Assembly (NCBI RefSeq): GCF_014779795.1
Contig: NZ_JACXZS010000010.1
Span: 1-64,000, forward strand
Direction of reading: 5' to 3'
DNA from: Microbacterium helvum
GTDB taxonomy: Bacteria > Actinomycetota > Actinomycetes > Actinomycetales > Microbacteriaceae
DNA: 64,000 nt
Under the pieces are notes generated by a model. The model ran no database searches. It saw only the letters and a list, made by a program, of their open reading frames with translations, and was not told the DNA's origin. Below are positions 8,186 through 14,561 of the stretch, piece after piece. Each line of letters begins with the position of its first letter. Position 1 is the stretch's first letter. Both the position numbers and the translations under genes were made by a program.

Positions 8186-8246
8186 GTTCACTTGCGCTGT
8201 TCGTACACGAACAACGTCGATCGGCGTACAAACAGCGCAAGTGAAC
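8186..8246. repeat. 61-bp palindromic element, copy 1
   Basis: Arms GTTCACTTGCGCTG and CAGCGCAAGTGAAC (14 bp, perfect) enclose 33 bp that begins TTCGTAC and ends GTACAAA. Weaker pairing extends outward (TGAATCG / ACGTTCA). The same arms with exactly 33 bp between them recur at 10823 and 21704. This copy is between convergent genes. Confidence 0.85.
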
Positions 8247-8323
8247 ACGTTCAGCGACCACGGGGATGGCGCAACCCGACCGGGCGGCGGGCTCCGCAGG
8301 GCCGACCACCCGGACGGCATCGG

Positions 8324-9337
8324 TCAGGCTGCGACGGGCGCCCGCACGTCGAGGTCGGCCGTGTCGAGGCGTGCGCGCACGTCGTCGTCGAGCACGAGGT
8401 CGGCGGCACCGAGCAGTTCCTCCAGCTGCGCGACCGTCGACGGGCCGATCACCGGGATCACCGGCGCCTCGCCGCCCATCAGCCACGCCAGCGCGACCTG
8501 ATTGGGAGTCGCGCCGAGCTCTGCGGCCACATCGTGCAGCACGCGCACGCGGTCGCGGTTCGAGGCGTGGCGCATGGCGGGCCACATCGGCTTGTCGTCG
8601 CGCGTGAACGCTCCCTGGTGCAGGGGCGAGTACGCGGTGATCGTGAGGGGCGGGCGACCGTCGACGCCGGCCGAGGCGACGTAATCCAGCAGATCTGCCG
8701 ACACGTCGTTGGTGCGGCCGAACCCGGGGCTCGGGTACACGTAGCTGTACCCCTGCTGGATCACGCCGTACGGGTCGACGCCCTGGCGCAGCGCCTCTTC
8801 GCGCGCCTCGACCAGGCGCCACACGGCGATGTTCGAGATGCCCGAGATGCCGACGAGCCCCTCGCGCTGCAGCTCGCCGAAGGCGGCGACGGTCTCGGCG
8901 ACCGGCGTCTCGCGGTCGTCGACGTGCCCGTACAGCACATCGAGGCGGTCGATGCCGAGGTGGCGCAGGCTCTCGCGGGCCTCCCACGCGACGACCTCGG
9001 CCGACAGGCCCTGGAAGTTGGTCGGCTCGACGTTCTGCAGCGGCAGCGCCGGATCCTTCTTGGCGGCGCCGAGCTTGGTGGCCAGGCGCACGTCTCCGAG
9101 TCCCCCGCGGCGGGCGATCCAGTCGCCGAGCACGTCCTCGCTGTCGCGGCCGTGTCCTCCCGCCCAGGCGCTGTAGTTGTTGGCGGTGTCGACGAACGTG
9201 CCGCCGGCCTCGACGAAGCGGTCGAGGATCTGCTGCGACGTCACGGCGTCGGTGATGGTGCCGAAGTTCATGGCGCCGAGGCACAGCGTCGAGACCTCGA
9301 ATGAGGTGGTGCCGTTCGAGATGGTGCGGTACTGCAT
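8324..9337 (-). CDS. Aldo/keto reductase
   Basis: A 337-residue cytosolic NADPH-dependent carbonyl reductase with the (beta/alpha)8 AKR fold. The catalytic tetrad is visible: Asp and Tyr in DTANNYSAW, Lys in LATKLG, His in VLYGHVDD. The NADPH-binding C-terminal region IPVIGPSTVAQLEELL is intact. ATG at 9337 was chosen because CGAAAGGA precedes it at normal spacing and the protein opens with the family's usual first strand; the frame stays open far upstream but that part is antisense to the next gene. It is divergent from a MocR-type regulator 66 bp away, which may control it. Substrate unknown; a role in vitamin B6 aldehyde reduction is only a guess from that neighbour. Confidence 0.9.
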   Translation of the reverse strand: MQYRTISNGTTSFEVSTLCLGAMNFGTITDAVTSQQILDRFVEAGGTFVDTANNYSAWAGGHGRDSEDVLGDWIARRGGLGDVRLATKLGAAKKDPALPLQNVEPTNFQGLSAEVVAWEARESLRHLGIDRLDVLYGHVDDRETPVAETVAAFGELQREGLVGISGISNIAVWRLVEAREEALRQGVDPYGVIQQGYSYVYPSPGFGRTNDVSADLLDYVASAGVDGRPPLTITAYSPLHQGAFTRDDKPMWPAMRHASNRDRVRVLHDVAAELGATPNQVALAWLMGGEAPVIPVIGPSTVAQLEELLGAADLVLDDDVRARLDTADLDVRAPVAA

Positions 9338-9379
9338 GGCGGTCCTTTCGGTGGGATGACTCCATGCTGGATTGCGAAC

Positions 9380-9421
9380 GGTCTGGGAGTACGATCCGAT
9401 TCCATGGCACAAACCCAGACC
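9380..9421. promoter_or_regulatory. Inverted repeat spanning MocR gene start
   Basis: GGTCTGGG (9380-9387) and CCCAGACC (9414-9421) flank the ATG at 9404. The flanks GGATTG and CAATCC add further partial symmetry outside the core arms. A likely autoregulatory operator of the MocR protein, placed to affect both divergent promoters. Confidence 0.45.
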
Positions 9422-10837
9422 AATCCGGTGGCGTGGGAGACTCTGCTCGACCTCGCCGCCTACGACGGCCCGCGTCACGTGCGGCTCGAGCTGGCGGTGA
9501 GGGATGCTGTCGCCACCGGCCGCCTGCCGTCGGGGGCCGCCCTGCCCCCGAGCCGCCTGCTCGCGGCGTCGCTCGGCGTCTCGCGGTGGGTCGTCACCGA
9601 GGTGTACGGGCGGCTCACCGCCGAGGGGATCCTCGACGCCCGCACCGGATCGGCGACGCGCGTGGCGGCCTCGGTCGCCATCACCGCGCCGCGCCCGGAT
9701 CCCGCGCCCGCGGCGCCGTTGCGCCGGCCGCGCTTCGACCTCGCCCCCGGCGTGCCCGACCTGCGTCACGCGCCGCGAGCACTGTGGCTGCGCGCCATGA
9801 CCGAGACGCTCGCCGAGACGCCCGATGCCGAGCTGTTCCGGCTCGACCCGGATGTGCCCGCGGCGCGCGCCGCCGTCGCGGCCTATCTGACACGCTCACG
9901 CTTCGCCCGCGCCGACGCCGACGCCGTCCTCGTCACCCACGGCGCGACGGACGGCATGCGCAGGGTCGCGCGGACGCTGCGGCTGCTCGGTCACACGGCG
10001 CTCCTCGTCGAGGACCCCTCCTGGGCACGCATGCGCCAGGTCGCCGCCACCGAGGGCCTGGCCTCGGTGCCCGTCCGGGTCGATGAGCACGGGGTCGACG
10101 TCGCGGCGCTGGTGGCAGCATCCACCCGCACCGGAGCGCGCGCGGCGCTCGTGACGCCCGCGCACCAGTTCCCCGTCGGCGCCGCGCTGTCGCCCGAGCG
10201 TCGCGAGGGACTCCTGGAATGGGCACGGGCATGCGACGGCGTCGTCATCGAGGACGACTACGACGCCGAGTTCCGCTACGACCGCCGGCCGATCGGCGCG
10301 CTGCAGGGCATGGCGCCCGACCGCATCGTGCTGGCGGGAAGCCTCAGCAAGACGGCATCCCCCGCCCTCGGCCTGGGCTGGCTGGTGCTGCCGCCGTGGC
10401 TGCAAGGGACGGTGAGGGATGCCGGCGGCCCGGCGCCCTCGACGCTCGACCAGCTCGCGCTCGCGCGGTTCCTCACGACGGGCGGGCTCGACCGTCACCT
10501 GCGGGCCGCGCGCACACGCTACCGCCGTCGGCGTGAGGCGCTGCTCGACGCGCTCGGCCGGATGCTGCCGGACTGTCGGGTCTCCGGCCTCGCCGCCGGT
10601 CTGCACGTGGTGCTCGACCTGCCGCCCGGCGTGCGGGCGGTCGACGTCGTGCGCAAGGCGGAGCGCCACGATGTGGGCCTGACCGACATCCGCCGCTATC
10701 GGGTGTCGCCCGACGCACCCGCGGCCGAGCGCCTGGTTCTCGGCTACGGCGACCTCGCCGACCCGCTCGTCGACGAGGCGGTGCGGCTGCTGGCGGCGGT
10801 CGTGCGCGAGCAGGCTCCCGCAGTTCACTTGCGCTGA
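9404..10837 (+). CDS. MocR-family (GntR HTH + aminotransferase) regulator
   Basis: A 477-residue chimeric transcription factor. N-terminal winged-helix GntR domain (about residues 20-85, with LPPSRLLAASLGVSRWVVTE) joined by a linker to a fold-type I aminotransferase-like domain that binds pyridoxal phosphate. The PLP lysine lies in AGSLSKTASP and the cofactor-pocket motif DDYDAEFRYD is present. PdxR-type members sense PLP and control vitamin B6 genes; others control GABA or taurine use. The start ATG 9404 gives a standard N-terminus. The last codons (Val-His-Leu-Arg) and the TGA stop are contributed by a 61-bp repeat element. It is divergent from the aldo/keto reductase, its probable target. 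Confidence 0.9.
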   Translation: MAQTQTNPVAWETLLDLAAYDGPRHVRLELAVRDAVATGRLPSGAALPPSRLLAASLGVSRWVVTEVYGRLTAEGILDARTGSATRVAASVAITAPRPDPAPAAPLRRPRFDLAPGVPDLRHAPRALWLRAMTETLAETPDAELFRLDPDVPAARAAVAAYLTRSRFARADADAVLVTHGATDGMRRVARTLRLLGHTALLVEDPSWARMRQVAATEGLASVPVRVDEHGVDVAALVAASTRTGARAALVTPAHQFPVGAALSPERREGLLEWARACDGVVIEDDYDAEFRYDRRPIGALQGMAPDRIVLAGSLSKTASPALGLGWLVLPPWLQGTVRDAGGPAPSTLDQLALARFLTTGGLDRHLRAARTRYRRRREALLDALGRMLPDCRVSGLAAGLHVVLDLPPGVRAVDVVRKAERHDVGLTDIRRYRVSPDAPAAERLVLGYGDLADPLVDEAVRLLAAVVREQAPAVHLR

Positions 10838-10883
10838 ACGTACGCGATTCGACGGTCTGGGCGTACAAACAGCGCAAGTGAAC
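10823..10883. repeat. 61-bp palindromic element, copy 2 (overlaps a stop codon)
   Basis: Same 14-bp arms and 33-bp centre as copies at 8186 and 21704; the centre begins AACGTAC and ends GTACAAA. The left arm is read in frame as the end of the MocR-type gene, and the TGA overlaps the arm/centre boundary. An outward extension CTGATTCA follows the right arm. Confidence 0.85.
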
Positions 10884-10913
10884 TGATTCAGTGGCGGGCG
10901 ATAGGGTCGCGGC

Positions 10914-11030
10914 ATGATCTCGCAGAGCGACCAGACCATCCTGTTGTGGGTGTCGGCCCTCATCGTGCTGAGCACGCTGGTCGTGCTGGTGTGGCGGCTG
11001 TGGCGAGGGCGCGGCAAGGGCGGCGACTGA
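10914..11030 (+). CDS. Small single-pass membrane protein (38 aa)
   Basis: ATG at 10914, 38 residues: a short polar N-terminus (MISQSDQT), one hydrophobic helix of about 20 residues (ILLWVSALIVLSTLVVLVW) and a basic tail (RLWRGRGKGGD) obeying the positive-inside rule. TAGGGT sits exactly at -12 to -7 of the ATG, the leaderless arrangement seen elsewhere in this window, which is the main reason to believe the gene. It lies directly after a 61-bp repeat and before the sigma-factor remnant. No function is known. Confidence 0.6.
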   Translation: MISQSDQTILLWVSALIVLSTLVVLVWRLWRGRGKGGD

Positions 11031-11050
11031 CCCGGTCGCTTCGGCGGCGG

Positions 11051-11795
11051 TCAGCGCGCGACGACCGCCTCGGCATCGACCCACCCGAGCTTGTCGGGGT
11101 TCGCGATCGAGTAGATCTGCGTGACGCGGCCGTCCTCGACGGTCAGCGTGACGACGCCGGCCAGCACGCCGTCGAGCTCCATGCGGATGCTCGGCAGGCC
11201 GTTGATCCACGTCGGCGTGGCCACCAGCGTGCCGGTGACCTTCGCCATGCTCCCCACCAGGTAGCGCGCGAGCCGGTCGGATCCGACGATCGGACGCCGG
11301 GCGGCACCGCGCACCTTGCCGCCGCCGTCAGCGACCGACACCACATCGGGCGCGAGCACGTCCATGAGCCCCTGCAGGTCGCCCGTGTTCAGGGCCGCCA
11401 CGAAGCGCTCGACGACCTCCTCGTGCTCGGCGGGCCGCACCGGCACGCGCGGCCGGCGCGCGGCCACGTGATCCTTGGCCCGGTGCGCGATCTGCCGCAC
11501 CGCCGCGGGGCTCTTGCCGACCGCATCCGCGATCTCGTCGTAGGGCACGTCGAACACCTCGCGCAGCACGAACACGGCCCGCTCGGCCGGCGCGAGCGTC
11601 TCGAGCACGGTGAGCATCGCGATCGAGAGGCTCTCGGCGAGTTGGACGTCCTCGGCCACGTCGGGGCTGGTGAGCAGCGGCTCGGGCAGCCACTCGCCGA
11701 CGTAGTCCTCGCGCCGGCGCGACACCGTGCGCAGCTGGTTGAGCGCCTGCCTCGTGACGATGCGCACGAGGTAGGCGCGCGGCTCCAGTCCCGCC
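11051..11795 (-). pseudogene. ECF41-type sigma factor, N-terminally truncated
   Basis: The sequence from about 11795 down to 11051 encodes the C-terminal three quarters of an ECF41 sigma factor: the end of region 2 (EPRAYLVRIVTRQALNQL), region 4 (PAERAVFVLREVFDVPYDEI) and the SnoaL-like extension. The three motifs described for ECF41 are all there: WLPEP, DGGGK and NPDKL. What is missing is the N-terminal part of region 2, which binds core polymerase and the -10 element. Upstream in the same frame there is only out-of-frame COE gene sequence. A deletion has apparently joined the two genes. An internal GTG could still give a shortened protein, but it could not be a normal sigma factor. Confidence 0.8.
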
Positions 11796-12111
11796 AGCGC
11801 GGCACCTGGCGCACCTTCGTCTCGTCGAGGCCGTGGTTGTGCGCCACGAAGTAGTTGTAGTCCAGGCAGAAGCTGCAGCCGATGGTCGCAGCGGCGGCCA
11901 TCACGGCGTACGACGCGAGGTTCGGGTCCAGCTCGTGCCAACCCTCGGTCTTGCGCCCGATGCTCATCGAGTCCATCATGACGCCCTGGTGGTGCCACAG
12001 CACACCCAGGGAGTCGGGGACCTTGCCGGCCATCTTCCGGGCCATCGCCTTGATGGCGGCGCCCTTCAGGCCGGTGATCTCTGCGGCGGGGATGCGGGTC
12101 GAGACGGTCAT
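11796..12111 (-). pseudogene. Carboxymuconolactone decarboxylase-like (COE) gene, 3' truncated
   Basis: From ATG 12111 (ribosome site GAGGAAG) the frame encodes about 105 residues of a carboxymuconolactone decarboxylase/AhpD-like protein, including ATIGCSFCLDYN with the CxxC redox pair and the downstream His (AHNHGLDETKV). After VPRW the family resemblance stops and the frame runs out of phase into the sigma gene, closing at 11389. ECF41 sigma factors are typically encoded beside a COE protein (carboxymuconolactone decarboxylase, oxidoreductase or epimerase), so this is the expected partner, cut in half. The junction falls at about 11785-11802. Confidence 0.78.
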
Positions 12112-12190
12112 TTCTTCCTCCATGGCGTGGAACGGATCGTTCTGCACATGAAGACACCGGCCGCCGCCGGTGTGTGACAGGTTCGCGCGA

Positions 12191-12769
12191 TTACTGCGGC
12201 GCGAGTCCCAGATCGTCGAGGTCGATCGCGGCGAGCCACTGCAGGCCCTCGGCCTCGACGGCCGCCTGCGCGCCGGTCTTGCGGTCGACGATGACGGCCA
12301 CCGCGATGGGCTCGGCGCCCTCGCGCCGCAGCGCCTCGACCGCCTTCAGCGCCGACTGCCCGGTGGTCGAGGTGTCTTCGACGACGATCACGCGCTTGCC
12401 GACGATGTCGGCGCCCTCGACCTGGCGGCCGCGGCCGTGGTCCTTCGGCTCTTTGCGCACCACGAACGCGTCCAGCGGCGCGTCGGTGCGTGCCGACTCG
12501 TGCATGACCGCGTTGGCGATCGGGTCTGCGCCGAGGGTCAGTCCGCCGACGGCCACGATGCCGTCGACGTCACGGATGAGGTCGAGCATGATGCGGCCGA
12601 TCGCGGGAGCCGCACGGTGGTCGAGGGTGAGCCGGCGCATGTCGACGTAGTACGTCGCCTTCTTGCCGCTGGAGAGCGTGAAGTCGCCGTGGAACACCGC
12701 CTCGTCCTTGATGAGGCCGATGAGGCGCTGGCGGTCGGCTTCGAGCTCGGACGTGGAGGCGGCGGTCAT
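12191..12769 (-). CDS. pyrE: Orotate phosphoribosyltransferase
   Basis: A 192-residue cytosolic enzyme that joins orotate to PRPP to give OMP in pyrimidine synthesis. The PRPP-binding motif VIVVEDTSTTGQSA is intact (acidic pair ED), with FTLSSGKKATYYVDMR (orotate/PRPP contacts) near the N-terminus and the flexible-loop basic residues RKEPKDHGRG. Length is usual. ATG at 12769 was chosen by homology: the frame runs 30 codons further upstream but that part is not PyrE-like. It is not grouped with other pyr genes. It stands 49 bp downstream of a MazF-type toxin gene on the same strand, probably with its own promoter (TAGAAT one base off leaderless spacing). Confidence 0.93.
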   Translation of the reverse strand: MTAASTSELEADRQRLIGLIKDEAVFHGDFTLSSGKKATYYVDMRRLTLDHRAAPAIGRIMLDLIRDVDGIVAVGGLTLGADPIANAVMHESARTDAPLDAFVVRKEPKDHGRGRQVEGADIVGKRVIVVEDTSTTGQSALKAVEALRREGAEPIAVAVIVDRKTGAQAAVEAEGLQWLAAIDLDDLGLAPQ

Positions 12770-12818
12770 GCCGTCGATTCTACGGACGGACTGGATGCCT
12801 CGCCCCGGGGCGGCCGTG

Positions 12819-13184
12819 TCACAACGACAGGTGCAGTCGCAACGCGTCGTCCAGAGCACCGAGCAGTTCGGCCGGCACCCAGCCCACGACGCTCGATATG
12901 CGCGCGACCGCTATCGCGCGGACCTGCTCAGCCTGCGCCTTGGAGTCCCGGGGCAGTCCGGTCTGCGCGGCAGGCAGAAGCACCTGGAAGTCGTGCACAC
13001 GCGCGGTGTTCGACGTGACCGGCACGACTGTGACCACGCCGTCCGCTCTCAACGCCGCCGCGTTCGAGGTGTTGTTGCTCACCACCACGACAGGACGAGT
13101 CCGCGCCGCTTCACTCCCCATCGTCGGATCGAGCGCCGCGAGCACGATCTGCCCTCGACGAAGGAAGGGAACCGCATCATTCAT
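12819..13184 (-). CDS. MazF/PemK-family toxin
   Basis: A 121-residue type II toxin of the CcdB/MazF fold, an mRNA interferase in characterised relatives. FLRRGQIVLAALDP at the N-terminus is the standard first strand with the GxI/V motif, followed by RPVVVVSNN (catalytic Arg region) and VVPVTSN (Thr/Ser active-site strand). Length matches MazF. It overlaps the antitoxin gene by 4 nt (ATGA), so translation is coupled and antitoxin comes first. The pair is controlled by a palindrome upstream of the antitoxin. Target sequence unknown. Confidence 0.88.
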   Translation of the reverse strand: MNDAVPFLRRGQIVLAALDPTMGSEAARTRPVVVVSNNTSNAAALRADGVVTVVPVTSNTARVHDFQVLLPAAQTGLPRDSKAQAEQVRAIAVARISSVVGWVPAELLGALDDALRLHLSL

Positions 13185-13408
13185 GCGATTCCGTCACCGC
13201 TTGCCACGCTCCATACGTCTTCTTCGCCGGATTCTCGCCACTCCCCGAAGGCCTCGGCGTAGGCGTCCGCCAGCCGGCTCTCGCGCAGCATCCTCACGGC
13301 CTCTTGCACAGCGGCGGACCGACTCTCGAACCTGCCGTCGAGCGCCTCACGATCAAGGAACGCGAGGTCGTTCTCGCTGAGGCTCACACTCACCTTCGTG
13401 AACGACAT
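13181..13408 (-). CDS. Ribbon-helix-helix antitoxin
   Basis: A 75-residue DNA-binding antitoxin. The N-terminal ribbon-helix-helix (SFTKVSVSLSENDLAFLD, then SRSAAVQEAVRMLRES) would dimerise and bind the operator; the acidic C-terminus (EAFGEWRESGEEDVW) would mask the toxin. ATG at 13408 fits the fold. It is the first gene of the two-gene unit, directly downstream of an 11-bp-arm inverted repeat. RHH antitoxins paired with MazF toxins are well known (MazE-like). Confidence 0.85.
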   Translation of the reverse strand: MSFTKVSVSLSENDLAFLDREALDGRFESRSAAVQEAVRMLRESRLADAYAEAFGEWRESGEEDVWSVASGDGIA

Positions 13409-13416
13409 GCATCGAT

Positions 13417-13453
13417 GCTACCTCGGTGGCAGCGATGATGCTACCGAGGTAGC
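13417..13453. promoter_or_regulatory. Operator of the MazF-type toxin-antitoxin unit
   Basis: GCTACCTCGGT (13417-13427) and its perfect complement ACCGAGGTAGC (13443-13453), separated by 15 bp, lie just upstream of the antitoxin start. This is the usual place for autoregulation by the RHH antitoxin/toxin complex. The site also borders the promoter of xthA. Confidence 0.75.
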
Positions 13454-13500
13454 GAACGGCGAGATGATCGGCGTCGGCGGCCCCGCATAGGCTTGATCCC

Positions 13501-14340
13501 ATGCGTCTGGCCACCTGGAACGTCAACTCGATCCGCGCGCGGGTCGACCGCATCGTCGATTTCGCGGTGCGCGAGCACATCGACGTGCTCGCGATGCAGG
13601 AGATCAAGTGCAAGACCGAGCAGTTCCCCTTCGACAGGTTCGAAGAGGCCGGGTACCACGTCGAGGCCTACGGGTTCTCGCAGTGGAACGGCGTCGCGAT
13701 CGCCAGCCGCGAGCCGATCACCGACGTGCGCACCGCGTTCCCCGGAATGCCCGGCTTCGAGAAGGGGCACAACGGCCCCGACGCGCCCCAAGAGGCGCGG
13801 GCGATGGGGGCGACCATCGGCGGCGTCGAGGTGTGGAGCCTGTACGTGCCCAACGGGCGCTCGCTGGGCGATCCCCACTACTTCTACAAGCTCGACTGGC
13901 TGTCGGCGCTCGAGCAGTACACGCGCGAGTCGCTCACGGCGAACCCAGACCTGCCCCTCGCGCTCGTCGGCGACTTCAACATCGCCCCGACCGATGCCGA
14001 CAACGGCGACCCGACCGTCGTCCAGGGGTTCGCCACGCACGTGTCGCCGCCCGAGCGCGAGGCGTTCGCGGCGCTGGAGGCCGCCGGGCTGCAGGACGTG
14101 GTCCGCCCCCTCATCCCAACCGGCTACACCTACTGGGACTACAAGCAGCTGCGCTTCCCCCGCAACGAGGGCATGCGCATCGACTTCATCCTCGGCTCGC
14201 ACGCGATCGCCGACGCCGTGACGGGCGCCACCATCCACCGCGACGAGCGCAAGGGCGAGGCGCCGAGCGACCACGTCCCCGTGGTCGTGGACCTCGACCT
14301 CGAGGGCCCGGATGACGACGACCGTCCGATGATCTTCTGA
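13501..14340 (+). CDS. xthA: Exodeoxyribonuclease III
   Basis: A 279-residue AP endonuclease/3'-5' exonuclease of the Xth class that repairs abasic sites. Active-site motifs are complete: WNVNSIRAR (Asn), MQEIKCK (Mg-binding Glu), YVPNGRSLGDPHYFYK (Tyr), VGDFNIAPTDAD (catalytic Asp and Asn) and SDHVPVVVDL (Asp-His pair). Length is normal apart from an acidic C-terminal tail. ATG at 13501; TAGGCT lies one base off the leaderless spacing. It is divergent from the toxin-antitoxin unit and followed by two small hairpins. Confidence 0.94.
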   Translation: MRLATWNVNSIRARVDRIVDFAVREHIDVLAMQEIKCKTEQFPFDRFEEAGYHVEAYGFSQWNGVAIASREPITDVRTAFPGMPGFEKGHNGPDAPQEARAMGATIGGVEVWSLYVPNGRSLGDPHYFYKLDWLSALEQYTRESLTANPDLPLALVGDFNIAPTDADNGDPTVVQGFATHVSPPEREAFAALEAAGLQDVVRPLIPTGYTYWDYKQLRFPRNEGMRIDFILGSHAIADAVTGATIHRDERKGEAPSDHVPVVVDLDLEGPDDDDRPMIF

Positions 14341-14346
14341 CGATGC

Positions 14347-14405
14347 GGATGCCGTGACCGGCGGCATCCATCGTCCGAGGGAACTCCACGAGAACTTTTT
14401 TCTCG
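14347..14405 (+). terminator. Two hairpins downstream of xthA
   Basis: GGATGCCG (14347-14354) pairs with CGGCATCC (14362-14369), and CGAGAA (14389-14394) pairs with TTCTCG (14400-14405) around a CTTTT loop. The second hairpin includes the only clear T run in the interval. Together they probably end the xthA transcript. Confidence 0.5.
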
Positions 14406-14561
14406 GGGTGCGTCATGATCGCGATCCACCTGCGTCTTGCTGTGTGTCCCCCCGTTGCGCGCGGGGCCGCTCACCAGCGGTTTCCCAGCGCGTGTCGTTA
14501 GCCTGGCGCCGATCTGCCGTCGCCGGCTGAACCCCCCGAGCGCCATCCGGCGAGGAGATAC

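Noticed and set aside
8324..9769. Long N-terminal extension of the aldo/keto reductase
   Set aside because: The extra 144 codons overlap the divergent MocR gene; the ATG at 9337 has a good ribosome site and a family-typical N-terminus.
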